Shown: positions 22,144-31,373, counted from the stretch's first letter. The stretch is 34,760 bases of DNA from Anaerolineales bacterium (GCA_016928525.1 JAFGKO010000270.1:1-34760), one strand, 5' to 3'. Made by a program: numbers and translations. Notes: a model not told the origin generated them from the letters alone.

Positions 22144-22257
22144 CTACCCTTGTCGCTGTTTATGCTTAGGATTTTCGCAGATGATATACAATCTGCCTTT
22201 GCGCCGTACAACTCTGCACTTGGCGCAGCGTTTTCTAATGGATGGTGAGACTTTCAT
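22144..22257 (-). CDS. rpmJ: 50S ribosomal protein L36 (bL36), zinc-binding form
   Basis: The 37-residue protein [14 protein letters not shown]... holds the L36 zinc ribbon CAKC, then CENPKH (Cys-x2-Cys, Cys-x4-His). The ATG at 22255-22257 is preceded by AAGGAGA at the right distance; upstream in-frame starts would add residues foreign to L36. In most bacteria infA lies immediately before it, but here the 137-nt gap to map holds a promoter and a small hairpin (22281-22302) instead. Confidence 0.96.
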   Translation of the reverse strand: MKVSPSIRKRCAKCRVVRRKGRLYIICENPKHKQRQG

Positions 22258-22280
22258 GATTTCAAATCTCCTTACTTGTA

Positions 22281-22302
22281 CCGCAACAGTTTGTAGTTGC
22301 GG
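22281..22302 (-). promoter_or_regulatory. Leader hairpin upstream of rpmJ
   Basis: CCGCAAC (22281-22287) and GTTGCGG (22296-22302) form a 7-bp stem with an 8-nt loop, between the promoter at 22340-22368 and the rpmJ ribosome binding site. There is no T-run. It could be part of a regulated leader for the alpha operon. Confidence 0.35.
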
Positions 22303-22339
22303 CGCTACTTTCGATGCCGTTTGCACGGCCAAAGTTTTG

Positions 22340-22368
22340 ATTATATACGTTCCTTGTACATCCGTCCA
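22340..22368 (-). promoter_or_regulatory. Internal promoter for rpmJ-rpsM-rpsK-rpsD-rpoA-rplQ
   Basis: On the minus strand TGGACG (22368-22363), a 17-nt spacer and a perfect TATAAT (22345-22340) lie in the map-rpmJ gap, where infA would be expected. The start would be near 22333, giving a leader of about 75 nt that includes the hairpin at 22281-22302. Confidence 0.6.
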
Positions 22369-22394
22369 GCGTAACGATGAAGCTGCTTCCGGCG

Positions 22395-23165
22395 CTATAG
22401 GACAGTCAGGACGAGAGGATCGCCTTCGGTGACCGCTACGCTATGCTCAAAGTGCGCAGTCAACGACCCATCCACAGAGACAACAGTCCACTGGTCAGAT
22501 AAGACGCGCGTGGCGGAGGTCCCCGCCAAAACCATTGGCTCAAGAGCAATGGTCATTCCCGGGCGAAGAGGCAAACCGCGTCCGGGCACCCCGTAGTTGG
22601 GCACTTGCGGACCTTCGTGCATCTGCCTCCCAACGCCGTGACCAGTATATTCGCGCGTCACATAAAAACCACGGCTTTCGACAAATTGTTGTATCGCCGC
22701 CGATACATCCCCGGTGCGATTGCCCGCTCGCATCTTATCGATCGCGGCCTGCAAAGCGCCTTCGGTCACTTCGAGCAGATTCTGGGCTTCCAGGGAAATC
22801 TCTCCCACCCCAGCCGTAAAGGCCGAGTCGCCCACAAAGCCATTGAACACGGTTCCACAATCAATCGAAACAATGTCACCAGCTTTGAGCTTGCGCTTCT
22901 TGCTCGGGATGCCATGCACCAATTCCTGATTAATGCTGACCGTGATCGAAGCCGGGTACGGTGGGTGACCGTACCCTTTGAACGGCGATATACATCCGTG
23001 TTTCCGCAGCACATCCTCAGCAGCCGCGTTGAGGTCAGCTGTGGTCACACCGGGTTGTAAAAGAGCTTTGACGGTTGCCAGCACCGTCGCATTGATTCTG
23101 CCTGCCTCACGCATGACTTCCAGTTCAGCAGGACTTTTGATATGTATCTGGCGTTCCCAACTCAT
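22395..23165 (-). CDS. map: Methionine aminopeptidase, type I
   Basis: The 256-residue enzyme removes the N-terminal Met from new proteins. The metal ligands are visible: Asp in [16 protein letters not shown] (two Asp), His in [17 protein letters not shown], Glu in TIALEPMVL and Glu in the terminal [13 protein letters not shown]. The opening [18 protein letters not shown] is typical. Length is normal for the type I enzyme. It starts 1 nt after adk, so the two are probably coupled. Confidence 0.96.
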   Translation of the reverse strand: MSWERQIHIKSPAELEVMREAGRINATVLATVKALLQPGVTTADLNAAAEDVLRKHGCISPFKGYGHPPYPASITVSINQELVHGIPSKKRKLKAGDIVSIDCGTVFNGFVGDSAFTAGVGEISLEAQNLLEVTEGALQAAIDKMRAGNRTGDVSAAIQQFVESRGFYVTREYTGHGVGRQMHEGPQVPNYGVPGRGLPLRPGMTIALEPMVLAGTSATRVLSDQWTVVSVDGSLTAHFEHSVAVTEGDPLVLTVL

Positions 23166-23166
23166 T

Positions 23167-23823
23167 TTATTTCTTCTTCGATATTGCTTTCATCAACGCA
23201 GCTGTAACCTGTTCAATCGGCTGCGCGCCATCGATTTCGATCAACTTGCCAGCCTCGCGATAATAAGCAATCAGCGGGGCTGTCTGCTCGGCATAAACCT
23301 GGATACGACGGGTCACGGTCTCAACCTTGTCATCGTCACGCTGGTAAAGCTCAGAACCATCCAGGTCACACACACCAGGTTCCTTGGGCGGATTGAACGT
23401 AGCATGGAACACATGTCCATTGGCACGGCAGGTCCAACGTCCGGAGAGACGCTCGATCAATACGTCTTTATCCGCAGTGACAAAGGGGACACAATCCACG
23501 TCTCCGCCGAATTCAACCAGCATCTGCTTGAGCGCGTCGGCCTGCGCCGGGGTACGAGGGAAGCCATCGAGAATGGCGCCAGCCTCACAATCCGGGCGCG
23601 CGAGGCGTTCGCGGACCATAGCGATGGTCACATCGTCCGGCACAAGTTCACCTTTATTCATGAAGGATTGGGCAAGCTGGCCAAGCTCAGTCTGGTTTTT
23701 TATATTGTCGCGGAACAGATCACCCGACGATACATGCACCAGACCAGTTTTCTCCGCCAGGGTCTTAGCCTGCGTTCCTTTTCCAACGCCAGGAGGACCG
23801 AGCAGAACAATGTAGGTTGCCAT
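23167..23823 (-). CDS. adk: Adenylate kinase
   Basis: The 218-residue enzyme catalyses AMP + ATP = 2 ADP. It has the P-loop LGPPGVGKGTQAK (8-20), SSGDLFRD, the LDGFPRTPAQADAL segment and a long LID domain. In many long Adk proteins the LID holds four Cys for zinc; here the matching positions are Cys132, His137, Cys152 and Asp155 (TCRANGH and VCDLDG), so the site is a Cys-His-Cys-Asp variant that could still bind zinc. It lies between secY and map, the usual place. Confidence 0.95.
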   Translation of the reverse strand: MATYIVLLGPPGVGKGTQAKTLAEKTGLVHVSSGDLFRDNIKNQTELGQLAQSFMNKGELVPDDVTIAMVRERLARPDCEAGAILDGFPRTPAQADALKQMLVEFGGDVDCVPFVTADKDVLIERLSGRWTCRANGHVFHATFNPPKEPGVCDLDGSELYQRDDDKVETVTRRIQVYAEQTAPLIAYYREAGKLIEIDGAQPIEQVTAALMKAISKKK

Positions 23824-23835
23824 GTTCTTCTTTCC

Positions 23836-25188
23836 TTAGCGCACGAGCAGCGAGTCCTGGTAGCCGTGCATCTTGAGTTCGGCATCAATATTCATGAAGG
23901 TATCGCGCACCACACCTACGACAATAAGCAGGCCTGCCGAAGAAACCAGGAAGATGCCTGCACTTCCAGCAGTAGCCGGCACAAGCAATTGTAGCAAGAA
24001 AGGCATGATCGCCACAAAGCCCAAGAAAAGCGCACCCGGCAAAGTAATACGGCGCTGTACTTTAGTAAGATACTTTTGTGTAGCAGAACCACGGTTGACG
24101 CCAGGGATCTGCGCGCCAACCCGTTTCAGGTTTTCGCCATAGTTCTGCTGCGCAAACAACACATCTGTGTAGAAAAAGGCGAATACAACCACAAACAGGA
24201 AGTAGGTCAACCAGTATCCCCAGGAATTAATACCGCTTGGATTAAAGAAACTTTGCGTGCCGACAGCCAGATTCTTAACCCATTCCGCAGGAGAATTCTG
24301 GAAATAGCTTGCAACGATAGCCGGGAACTGCAATAAGGCGCTCGCAAAAATGAGCGGGATCATGCCTGCCAGATTGACCATCAAGGGCAAAGTGCCTTTG
24401 ACCGGCATGGACATACGATTGCCCACACGCCGTCCAGGATACATCACCGGTACATTGCGACGTCCCTGCTGAACGAAGACAATCGCAAAGATCGTGGCAA
24501 CAATAACGACAAGCGTGAAAGCCAGTAAGAACCAGCGATTCTGCTCGTCAGCCATAATTATGCGGATATTGCTAGGAATCTGAGACACAATGCCTGCAAA
24601 GATGACTAGCGAAAGGCCTTGCCCGCGAATGCCGAATTCGGATATCAACTCACCCAGCCAGATGGCAAACATAGTCCCAGCAGTCATTGCCAGCAACACT
24701 GTGATGGAGGGTAATAAAGCTGAACCCGAAAAACCAAAGTTGATCAATGGTTGTGTTGCGAGCGAGTTTATGATGTTGATCTGCCCAATCGCTGACAAAG
24801 CGGCCATCGGAACTGCCAGGTAGTAGGTCCACTTCTCCATCCATTTGCGACCCTCACGCGGATCATCTTCCATACGGCGTTGAAGCGCAGGAATGATGGG
24901 CGTGAGCAATTGCAAAATAATCTGGGCTGTAATGTATGGGTAAACGCCCATCGCAAGGATAGAGAAATTCGAAACGGTACCACCCGAAAGCATGTCCAGG
25001 AATCCCAGGAAACCGCCTTGCGCCGAGGCGCTTTGCGTGAAAACACGCAATGCCTCAGCATCCACACCTGGAGCAGGCACATTCGCCGCTAGACGATACA
25101 GCGCAAGCAGGCCCAGCGTAATCAGGAGTTTTCGTCGAATGTCCAAAGACTTCCACAGAAAACGCCATCCTGAAAAGGTGGTTTTCAT
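23836..25188 (-). CDS. secY: Preprotein translocase subunit SecY
   Basis: The 450-residue protein has ten predicted membrane helices and SecY landmarks: the plug-region sequence FLDMLSGGTVSNFSILAMGV, YITAQIILQLL, RRNVPVMYPGR in a cytoplasmic loop, LPLMVNLAGMIPLIFASALL, and the C-terminal YADVLF-like FFYTDVLFAQQNYGENLK region. It forms the SecYEG channel in the cytoplasmic membrane. GAGGAG precedes the ATG. It is placed between rplO and adk in the spc cluster. Confidence 0.96.
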   Translation of the reverse strand: MKTTFSGWRFLWKSLDIRRKLLITLGLLALYRLAANVPAPGVDAEALRVFTQSASAQGGFLGFLDMLSGGTVSNFSILAMGVYPYITAQIILQLLTPIIPALQRRMEDDPREGRKWMEKWTYYLAVPMAALSAIGQINIINSLATQPLINFGFSGSALLPSITVLLAMTAGTMFAIWLGELISEFGIRGQGLSLVIFAGIVSQIPSNIRIIMADEQNRWFLLAFTLVVIVATIFAIVFVQQGRRNVPVMYPGRRVGNRMSMPVKGTLPLMVNLAGMIPLIFASALLQFPAIVASYFQNSPAEWVKNLAVGTQSFFNPSGINSWGYWLTYFLFVVVFAFFYTDVLFAQQNYGENLKRVGAQIPGVNRGSATQKYLTKVQRRITLPGALFLGFVAIMPFLLQLLVPATAGSAGIFLVSSAGLLIVVGVVRDTFMNIDAELKMHGYQDSLLVR

Positions 25189-25211
25189 GGTTTTTCTCCT
25201 CGCTCCAAATC

Positions 25212-25667
25212 CTAACTGATCGTCTCGACGCTGCCGCCAACTTTTTCAATCTTAGCTTTAGCGCTTGCGCTCACGCGATGGACTCGAACCTTGAGAGCGA
25301 CATTTACATCGCCTCTGCCCAGAATAACGACCGGGTTGCGCGAATCCCGAAGCAAGCGCGCTGCTTCAAGCGATTCAGGAGTGACATCAGCCTCTGCCTT
25401 GAACACATCGTTCAACTGGTCCAGATTGACTTCGTTATATTCAACTTGATTAGGAGGCGTAAAGCCCTTACCACGCATAAACGGCAAGCGGCGGAAGAAC
25501 GGCAAGTTGCCGCCCTGGCGATACAGCTTACCGCCCGAGCCAGAGCGAGACCCCTGTCCCTTGGTACCGCGGCCAGCAGTCTTACCCTGACCGGCCGAAA
25601 TACCCCGTCCGACGCGTTTACGGTTCTTTTTTGAGCCCGGATTGGGCACGAGATCGTGTAACTTCAT
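25212..25667 (-). CDS. rplO: 50S ribosomal protein L15 (uL15)
   Basis: The 151-residue protein opens MKLHDLVPNPGSKKNRKRVG, then has GRGISAGQGKTAGRGTKGQG, LYRQGGNLPFFRRLPFMRG and KGFTPPNQVEYNEVNLDQL, and ends with a short KVRVHRVSASAKAKIEKVGG segment, as usual for L15. The Gly/Arg-rich N-terminus threads into 23S rRNA. It follows rpmD by 9 nt. Confidence 0.97.
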   Translation of the reverse strand: MKLHDLVPNPGSKKNRKRVGRGISAGQGKTAGRGTKGQGSRSGSGGKLYRQGGNLPFFRRLPFMRGKGFTPPNQVEYNEVNLDQLNDVFKAEADVTPESLEAARLLRDSRNPVVILGRGDVNVALKVRVHRVSASAKAKIEKVGGSVETIS

Positions 25668-25676
25668 CTTCCGTTC

Positions 25677-25874
25677 CTACTCTTCGATCTTAATCAAATG
25701 AATAATTTTATTGAGCATACCACGTATGGCGGGAGAATCTTTATGCTCAACAGTCTGGTTCATACGGCGTAATCCCAAAGCGCGGACAGTTGCCTTCTGG
25801 TCTACGGTATAACCAATTGGGCTTTTTACCAAAGTCACGCGCAGTGCTTTACCAGGAGTTTCTTTCTTAGGCAT
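25677..25874 (-). CDS. rpmD: 50S ribosomal protein L30 (uL30)
   Basis: The 65-residue protein has the L30 core [40 protein letters not shown] and [15 protein letters not shown]. The ATG at 25872-25874 overlaps the end of rpsE by 8 nt, so translation is probably coupled; CGGAGG lies within rpsE just upstream. Longer in-frame starts would add residues that do not belong to L30. Confidence 0.95.
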   Translation of the reverse strand: MPKKETPGKALRVTLVKSPIGYTVDQKATVRALGLRRMNQTVEHKDSPAIRGMLNKIIHLIKIEE

Positions 25875-26409
25875 TCTGTTTCCTCCGTTCCCAGAAGGGT
25901 AACAGGTCTTCAACCTTCTTACCACGCCGGGCAGCTTCCTGCTGCGGGGATTTCAAGTGATCCAAGGCATCGAATGTAGCCATTACCACATTCAAAACAT
26001 TGGCGCTGCCCATCGACTTGGTGAGAATATCACGCACACCAGCCACCTCAAGAACAGCACGTACGCCACCAGCCGCGATCACACCCGTACCAGGCGAGGC
26101 GGGTTTGAGCAAAATACGTGCACCAGCCACCTTGCCTAAAATCTCATGCGCGATGGTAGTTCCGGAAAGATTGATGGTCCGCAAGTCTTTACGTGCACGT
26201 TCAGAAGCTTTACGCATTGCATCCGGAACCGCGTTGGCTTTTCCAACGCCCATACCGACATTACCGCGCTTATCGCCAATGACGACCGTAACACGAAACT
26301 GGAAGCGTCGACCGCCTTTTACTACTTTCGCAACTCGTGCAATTTCGATCACGCGCTCTTCGAACTGCTCGTCAAATTGTTCTTGATCAATTTTCTCAAA
26401 ATTCGCCAT
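25867..26409 (-). CDS. rpsE: 30S ribosomal protein S5 (uS5)
   Basis: The 180-residue protein has the S5 double-stranded RNA-binding part ([40 protein letters not shown]) and the C-terminal part ([39 protein letters not shown]). S5 shapes decoding accuracy and mRNA entry. I chose ATG 26407-26409 because TTGGAG lies 6-7 nt upstream; an in-frame TTG four codons earlier overlaps that site. The N-terminal 15 residues are acidic and variable. Confidence 0.96.
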   Translation of the reverse strand: MANFEKIDQEQFDEQFEERVIEIARVAKVVKGGRRFQFRVTVVIGDKRGNVGMGVGKANAVPDAMRKASERARKDLRTINLSGTTIAHEILGKVAGARILLKPASPGTGVIAAGGVRAVLEVAGVRDILTKSMGSANVLNVVMATFDALDHLKSPQQEAARRGKKVEDLLPFWERRKQNA

Positions 26410-26426
26410 TTCGTTCTCCAATAGGC

Positions 26427-26792
26427 CTAGAACTGCAGGCCATTTTCGCGTGCGCCATCAGCCAGAGCCTTGACACGGCCCATATAGCGGAAACCACCGC
26501 GATCGAAGATGACCGCTGAGATGCCTTTGCTTTTGGCTCGATCCGCCACGGCCTGCCCGACCAATTTCGCTTGCTCGGTCTTGTTCAGGCCTTTCATTTT
26601 CTTGCGTAATTCAATATCTATTGATGAGGCTGAAACTAAGGTGCGCCCAGCCTGGTCATCAATTACCTGCGCATAAATATCTGTGATGCTACGGAAAACA
26701 TTCAGGCGCGGACGCTCTGAGGTACCGATAACATTCTTTCGAACCCGAGCGTGCCGGCGAATGCGCGCAACAGACCGATTCTTGTTAGCCAT
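26427..26792 (-). CDS. rplR: 50S ribosomal protein L18 (uL18)
   Basis: The 121-residue protein has [46 protein letters not shown] and a C-terminal [20 protein letters not shown], then ARENGLQF, the standard L18 sequence. L18 binds 5S rRNA in the central protuberance. It lies 6 nt after rplF and 17 nt before rpsE. Confidence 0.97.
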   Translation of the reverse strand: MANKNRSVARIRRHARVRKNVIGTSERPRLNVFRSITDIYAQVIDDQAGRTLVSASSIDIELRKKMKGLNKTEQAKLVGQAVADRAKSKGISAVIFDRGGFRYMGRVKALADGARENGLQF

Positions 26793-26798
26793 AGACGA

Positions 26799-27344
26799 TT
26801 AGGCTCCTTTCCCAGCCTTACCAGCCTTGCGGCGGATGCGTTCACCCGCGTAACGAATACCCTTGCCATGATAAGGTTCCGGCGGGCGCACTTTACGGAT
26901 GTTGGCTGCAAGTTGCCCAACCTGTTCCTTGTCGTGGCCCAACACCTTGATCTGACGCGTCTTTGCATCCGCTTCAAAGCTGATACCTTCAGGTGGCACC
27001 ATTTCGACGGGGTGAGAATATCCGACATGCAAAACCAGATTTTTACCATTCATTTCGGCGCGATAGCCAACGCCTTCAACTTCCAGCACAACTTCAAACC
27101 CTGTGCTGACGCCATAAACCATATTTGCCAGGATTGCGCGGGTGGTTCCATGCAAAGCACGTTCAGCAGGAGCATCAGACTTGCGCTCAACCGTGATCTG
27201 ATTGCCATCCATTTTCAAGCCAATTAGTGGAGAAAATGTGCGTTTCATCTCACCTTTAGGACCCTTCACGTGAACGTTCGAGCCCTTGATATCTACCTGC
27301 ACACCACCTGGAACTTCCACAGGCATGCGTCCAACTCGAGACAC
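26799..27344 (-). CDS. rplF: 50S ribosomal protein L6 (uL6)
   Basis: The 181-residue protein opens MSRVGRMPVEVPGGVQVDIK and contains VKGPKGEMKRTFSPLIGLKM, GTTRAILANMVYGVSTGFEV, LEVEGVGYRAEMNGKNLVLH and the end VRPPEPYHGKGIRYAGERIR, the typical duplicated L6 fold. L6 sits near the factor-binding site of the large subunit. It is 14 nt from rpsH and 6 nt from rplR. Confidence 0.97.
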   Translation of the reverse strand: MSRVGRMPVEVPGGVQVDIKGSNVHVKGPKGEMKRTFSPLIGLKMDGNQITVERKSDAPAERALHGTTRAILANMVYGVSTGFEVVLEVEGVGYRAEMNGKNLVLHVGYSHPVEMVPPEGISFEADAKTRQIKVLGHDKEQVGQLAANIRKVRPPEPYHGKGIRYAGERIRRKAGKAGKGA

Positions 27345-27358
27345 TTCTTACCTCCTAC

Positions 27359-27772
27359 CTACCATACTTTGCAAAGGATTTCCCCGCCAACGCCCAGCTG
27401 TCGAGCGCGCTGGCCGGTCATCACACCCTTTGGTGTGGACAGGATCGCAACGCCAATACCAGAGAGCACCCAGGGAATATCCTGCTTCTTTGTGTAGATA
27501 CGGCGACCAGGCTTGCTGACGCGTTCAAGACCACTGATCACAGGGCAGCGTTCTCGGCGCTCACCAACATACTTGATCTTGATACGAAGCACTTTTTGCC
27601 CAACACGCTCACCGTCAACCACTTCATAATTCTCGATGAAGCCTTCTTCCTTGAAAATCTTGGCGATCTCCACCTTGATTTTGGAACTCGGCATTGCCAC
27701 CTGAGAGTGACCAGCCATCACGCCGTTGCGGATGCGAGTCAGCATATCAGCAATAGGATCATTTACACTCAT
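27359..27772 (-). CDS. rpsH: 30S ribosomal protein S8 (uS8)
   Basis: The 137-residue protein has MSVNDPIADMLTRIRNGVMA, the MPSSKIKVEIAKIFKEEGFI block, PGRRIYTKKQDIPWVLSGIG and the end ILSTPKGVMTGQRARQLGVG, the S8 signature. S8 binds helix 21 of 16S rRNA and represses the spc operon in E. coli; no such RNA target could be identified by eye here. It follows rpsN by 18 nt. Confidence 0.97.
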   Translation of the reverse strand: MSVNDPIADMLTRIRNGVMAGHSQVAMPSSKIKVEIAKIFKEEGFIENYEVVDGERVGQKVLRIKIKYVGERRERCPVISGLERVSKPGRRIYTKKQDIPWVLSGIGVAILSTPKGVMTGQRARQLGVGGEILCKVW

Positions 27773-27790
27773 GCTTTTTCCTCCACCCGA

Positions 27791-27973
27791 CTACCAGGAT
27801 GACTTCGTCACACCAGGGATATTTCCCTGCAAAGCCAGTTCGCGGAAGCAAATTCGGCACAAACCAAAACGCCGCATATAACCACGCGGGCGTCCACAGC
27901 GCTGACAACGGTTGCGCACCTGGACGGCGCGACGCCTTCTCAATTCACGGTATTGCATACATTTTTTCGCCAT
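27791..27973 (-). CDS. rpsN: 30S ribosomal protein S14, zinc-binding (uS14, type Z)
   Basis: The 60-residue protein is the short zinc form of S14: [20 protein letters not shown], then the paired cysteines of [20 protein letters not shown], then [18 protein letters not shown]. The ATG at 27971-27973 starts 1 nt after the rplE stop, which implies coupling. An upstream in-frame start would add 20 residues that do not belong to S14. Confidence 0.97.
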   Translation of the reverse strand: MAKKCMQYRELRRRRAVQVRNRCQRCGRPRGYMRRFGLCRICFRELALQGNIPGVTKSSW

Positions 27974-27974
27974 A

Positions 27975-28520
27975 TTACGCTTCCTTCTTGAAAGGCATTC
28001 CAAGCAACTGTAACAAAGCACGTGCCTGGTCATCTGTTTTCGCAGTAGTTACAATCGTAACTTCCATACCGCGCAGCTTGTCAATCTTGTCATAGTCGAT
28101 TTCCGGGAAAATCAATTGATCACGAAGGCCAAGTGTATAGTTTCCACGGCCATCGAAAGCATCAGACGAAACGCCGCGAAAATCGCGTACACGCGGTAGG
28201 GCAATATTCATCAGGCGATCCAGGAAAGCCCACATCCGTTCGCCCCGCAGAGTTACCTTGGTGCCAATAATACGGCCTTCGCGCAATTTGAAAGCAGCAA
28301 TGCTCTTACGCGCTTTGGTCATTACCGGCTTCTGCCCGGCAATCTGCACCAAGTCAGAAGTGGCAGCTTCCAATGCTTTGGCATCATCCATGGATTCGCC
28401 CAAACCAATATTGATCACAACTTTCTCAACACGTGGAACTTGCATTACATTCTTCAAATCGAGTGATTTGAAGAGGGCCGGCGCAATCTCCTTTTGATAT
28501 CTTTCTAGCAATCGGTTCAT
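27975..28520 (-). CDS. rplE: 50S ribosomal protein L5 (uL5)
   Basis: The 181-residue protein opens [20 protein letters not shown], followed by [40 protein letters not shown] and [14 protein letters not shown] [20 protein letters not shown], and ends with [20 protein letters not shown], all typical of L5, which holds 5S rRNA. ATG 28518-28520 has TGGAG about 8 nt upstream; the TTG two codons earlier is less likely. Confidence 0.97.
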   Translation of the reverse strand: MNRLLERYQKEIAPALFKSLDLKNVMQVPRVEKVVINIGLGESMDDAKALEAATSDLVQIAGQKPVMTKARKSIAAFKLREGRIIGTKVTLRGERMWAFLDRLMNIALPRVRDFRGVSSDAFDGRGNYTLGLRDQLIFPEIDYDKIDKLRGMEVTIVTTAKTDDQARALLQLLGMPFKKEA

Positions 28521-28537
28521 AATCAATGCTCCACTGC

Positions 28538-28870
28538 CTAATCAATCATAGCCTGGCATTTTTTGCACACGCGGTGGGCGCCTTCTTCATCGCGCTGTAC
28601 ATTGACGCGTGATGGCTCTCCGCACTTCGGGCAGACCAACATCACATTCGAAATGTGGATCTTTCCCTCGAATTGGATGCGACCGGGGTTGATCTGTCGT
28701 CCTGCCTGGGTCTGGACCTGGCGCTGATGCTTGGTGCGGATATTGACACCCTGCACAACGATACGGCCCTCATCCGGCAAAACGTTAATCACTTCGCCGC
28801 GCTTTCCTTTATCTTCGAGGCGCCCACTGATAATTTCAACAGTATCGCCTTTGCGAATCTTGACTCTCAT
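28538..28870 (-). CDS. rplX: 50S ribosomal protein L24 (uL24) with C-terminal zinc ribbon
   Basis: The 110-residue protein has the KOW domain ([51 protein letters not shown]) and a C-terminal extension with two CxxC pairs ([13 protein letters not shown] and [10 protein letters not shown]), a zinc ribbon present in many but not all bacterial L24 proteins. L24 starts large-subunit assembly and lies at the exit tunnel. It follows rplN by 22 nt. Confidence 0.96.
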   Translation of the reverse strand: MRVKIRKGDTVEIISGRLEDKGKRGEVINVLPDEGRIVVQGVNIRTKHQRQVQTQAGRQINPGRIQFEGKIHISNVMLVCPKCGEPSRVNVQRDEEGAHRVCKKCQAMID

Positions 28871-28892
28871 TCCTTCACGCTCCCACGCTGGC

Positions 28893-29264
28893 CTAAAGCA
28901 CTTCCGGAGCCAGCGAAACGATCTTCATGAAGCCCTTCTCGCGTAATTCGCGAGCCACGGGGCCAAAAATACGGCTCCCTTTTGGGTTCTTACCATCAGT
29001 ATCCAATATCACCGCGGCATTGTCATCAAAACGTATATAGGAACCATCTTCTCGACGCCATTCTTTCGAAACGCGAACAACCACCGCGCGTACGATTTCA
29101 CTCTTCTTGACTGCGCCCTGAGGAGTGGCCGATTTAACGGTAGCAATCACAACGTCTCCAATCGAACCGTATTTTCGTCTGGAGCCACCCAATACCTGAA
29201 TGACAAGCAATTCACGTGCGCCTGAGTTGTCAGCCACTTTGATGCGAGATTCTTGCTGAATCAT
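28893..29264 (-). CDS. rplN: 50S ribosomal protein L14 (uL14)
   Basis: The 123-residue protein begins [20 protein letters not shown] and has [40 protein letters not shown], then [20 protein letters not shown] and [20 protein letters not shown], the L14 sequence of normal length. L14 contacts 16S rRNA at an intersubunit bridge. It starts 3 nt after rpsQ. Confidence 0.97.
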   Translation of the reverse strand: MIQQESRIKVADNSGARELLVIQVLGGSRRKYGSIGDVVIATVKSATPQGAVKKSEIVRAVVVRVSKEWRREDGSYIRFDDNAAVILDTDGKNPKGSRIFGPVARELREKGFMKIVSLAPEVL

Positions 29265-29267
29265 GGC

Positions 29268-29576
29268 TTATTCTCCATTACCTTCATCAAGGTCCACAGC
29301 CGCGGTAGCTTCAACGCCAGCATCTTCCGTACGCACTTCACGTTTAACGATGCTTTCTACCACCCAATGTTTTTCCCGCGAAATTGGTTTCGAGGCGACG
29401 ACTTGCACCTGGTCGCCAATCTGACAGCCCAATTCATCATGCGCTTTGACTCGCTTGCTGGAATGGACAACCTTCTTGTACAGCGGGTGACGGTATCTGC
29501 GAGAAATCTCAACTACTACCGTTTTGGTCATTTTGTTACTGGTAACAACACCGGTCATACGACGACGATTGTTCAT
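29268..29576 (-). CDS. rpsQ: 30S ribosomal protein S17 (uS17) with acidic C-terminal extension
   Basis: The 102-residue protein has the S17 core [60 protein letters not shown] and ASKPISREKHWVVESIVKRE. S17 is usually about 80-90 residues; the last 17 or so here (EDAGVEATAAVDLDEGNGE) are an acidic extension of unknown role. Its start overlaps the rpmC stop by 4 nt. Confidence 0.96.
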   Translation of the reverse strand: MNNRRRMTGVVTSNKMTKTVVVEISRRYRHPLYKKVVHSSKRVKAHDELGCQIGDQVQVVASKPISREKHWVVESIVKREVRTEDAGVEATAAVDLDEGNGE

Positions 29577-29779
29577 ACTTCACCTTCCACTTCAACCTGC
29601 TGCTCGCGCAAGATGGTTTCCATGCGCGCAATGTCACGGCGAAGAATGCGCAGACGGCTAGTATCGGTCAACTGACCGGTTACTTGCTGGAAACGGAGCT
29701 TCATCAATTCTTCGCGCGCATCCGCCAGCTTAGGGCCAATTTCTTCCAATTTCAGAGCACGGATCTCACTGGACTTCAT
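29573..29779 (-). CDS. rpmC: 50S ribosomal protein L29 (uL29)
   Basis: The 68-residue, two-helix protein has [40 protein letters not shown] and [20 protein letters not shown], a normal L29. It lies beside the exit tunnel, where the trigger factor and SRP dock. Both ends overlap its neighbours by 4 nt (rplP stop and rpsQ start), a sign of translational coupling. Confidence 0.96.
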   Translation of the reverse strand: MKSSEIRALKLEEIGPKLADAREELMKLRFQQVTGQLTDTSRLRILRRDIARMETILREQQVEVEGEV

Positions 29780-30201
29780 GCCTGCTCTCCTGTTTCATGG
29801 CGCGCCACGATCTTGGTTTTGATCGGGAGCTTGTATTGGGCATGCTTCAACGCTGAAACCGCGATATCAGCGGGTAAACCGCCAACCTCAAACATAATAC
29901 GACCCGGCTTTACGGTGGCAACATAGTATTCCACATTACCTTTACCTGAGCCCATACGGGTTTCAGGAGGTTTTTGGGTGTAGGGCTTGGCCGGGAAAAT
30001 ACGGATCCAAACCTTACCACGACGTTTCATCTCACGGACAATGGCACGGCGAGCGGCTTCAATCTGGCGCGCAGTGATCCAGCACGGTTCCAGAGCCTGA
30101 AGCCCAAATTCACCGAAAGACACCTGCGCACCGCGCAGAGCCTTCCCTCTCATGCGGCCACGCATTTGCTTGCGCCATTTAACTCGTTTTGGCATCAACA
30201 T
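29776..30201 (-). CDS. rplP: 50S ribosomal protein L16 (uL16)
   Basis: The 141-residue protein has [60 protein letters not shown] and [28 protein letters not shown], all L16. L16 lies by the A-site tRNA. The ATG at 30199-30201 has GAGG about 10 nt upstream; an ATG two codons later (MPKRVKW) is the more usual N-terminus and is also possible. Confidence 0.97.
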   Translation of the reverse strand: MLMPKRVKWRKQMRGRMRGKALRGAQVSFGEFGLQALEPCWITARQIEAARRAIVREMKRRGKVWIRIFPAKPYTQKPPETRMGSGKGNVEYYVATVKPGRIMFEVGGLPADIAVSALKHAQYKLPIKTKIVARHETGEQA

Positions 30202-30241
30202 AGCAACTAACCTCTTTTCATAGACGATCAGGCTGCGCAGC

Positions 30242-30991
30242 CTATTCGCTCACGTACACGCCTTCGGTCGTCTCAACTTTTTCTTCCACTTCAGGCATCT
30301 TCTCGCCTTTGTAAACCCAGACCTTGATACCAATCTGGCCATAGGTTGTCGTGGCCTCGGCGCGCGAAAAGTCGATATGAGCACGCAGAGTCTGTAAGGG
30401 TACCCGTCCATCGCGCAACCAAACTGTACGAGCCATCTCGGCCCCAGCCAAGCGACCTCCCACCATGATTTTGATTCCTTGTGCGCCAGAGCGCATCGCC
30501 TGTTGGATAGCACGTTTCATAGCACGACGATAGCTGATGCGGCGCTCCAATTGATCGGCAATGTTCAAGGCAACCAGCCTTGCATCCAAATCCGGCGAGT
30601 CAATTTCCTTGATATCCAGGTCAACTTTCTTACCTACCAGGGTTTCCAGGGCTTGGCGAATCATTTTCACAGATTCACCTTTGCGACCAATTAGAATTCC
30701 GGGTTTGGCAGTGAAAATGACGATGCGAATCTTGCCTGGAAAGCGTTCAACTTCAATGCGCGAAACACCTGCACGATTTTTTAATACAGCTTCGGGCATC
30801 TCTCTGCGTAATTTGCGTGCTTCCGCCGAATAAGCAGCCCCACCTTTGGAAGGGATGCCCATCAATAAATTGCGAACAGCCAAATCCTGGTGCAACTGCT
30901 GACGATACTGAGTTCCCTCAGCAAACCAACGACCTTGCCAGGTTTCATTGACGCCCAGACGCATACCTACTGGATGAACTTTACGTCCCAT
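30242..30991 (-). CDS. rpsC: 30S ribosomal protein S3 (uS3)
   Basis: The 249-residue protein begins [20 protein letters not shown]. The KH domain follows ([40 protein letters not shown]), then the C-terminal domain with [40 protein letters not shown] and [20 protein letters not shown]3 lines the mRNA entry site. Length is normal, with a short acidic tail. Confidence 0.97.
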   Translation of the reverse strand: MGRKVHPVGMRLGVNETWQGRWFAEGTQYRQQLHQDLAVRNLLMGIPSKGGAAYSAEARKLRREMPEAVLKNRAGVSRIEVERFPGKIRIVIFTAKPGILIGRKGESVKMIRQALETLVGKKVDLDIKEIDSPDLDARLVALNIADQLERRISYRRAMKRAIQQAMRSGAQGIKIMVGGRLAGAEMARTVWLRDGRVPLQTLRAHIDFSRAEATTTYGQIGIKVWVYKGEKMPEVEEKVETTEGVYVSE

Positions 30992-31023
30992 AATTTCTCC
31001 TTCAGATTCCTATCCTGTCTCGG

Positions 31024-31365
31024 TTATGAACCGCGCTCACGCAATACCACAGTGACATGCGATGTGCGCCGCAATATCGGCTTGAAGCGACCTCGCGCAC
31101 CAAAGCGACGCCAACGACGGGTAGGAGCCTCATCGGCAAAAATCGTGGCGACATACAAGTCGTCGCGACTGATACCAAAATTCTCTTCTGCGTTCGATAC
31201 GGCTGAAGCCAGCAATTTTCGGACTGGGAGTGCAGCGCGCTTCGGGACAAAACGCAAAGTTTCCAATGCTTCCACAGCGTCCTTGCCGCGCACCATATCG
31301 ATCACAAGGCGGACCTTCTGGGCCGAAAGAGGAAGAAAGCGTAATTGTGAACGTATATCTTGCAT
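31024..31365 (-). CDS. rplV: 50S ribosomal protein L22 (uL22)
   Basis: The 113-residue protein has LRFLPLSAQKVRLVIDMVRG, VEALETLRFVPKRAALPVRK, LLASAVSNAEENFGISRDDL and the beta-hairpin region RFGARGRFKPILRRTSHVTV, which reaches into the peptide exit tunnel. All are standard for L22. It lies 8 nt after rpsS. Confidence 0.97.
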   Translation of the reverse strand: MQDIRSQLRFLPLSAQKVRLVIDMVRGKDAVEALETLRFVPKRAALPVRKLLASAVSNAEENFGISRDDLYVATIFADEAPTRRWRRFGARGRFKPILRRTSHVTVVLRERGS

Positions 31366-31373
31366 GGCTTCCT

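Noticed and set aside
22258..22394. Hidden infA gene
   Set aside because: The gap is shorter than infA and no frame gives the IF-1 sequence (GKMRKNRIRI type).
22978..23994. Plus-strand frame of 338 codons opposite map, adk and secY
   Set aside because: It spans three real genes on the other strand, without start signal or recognisable domain.
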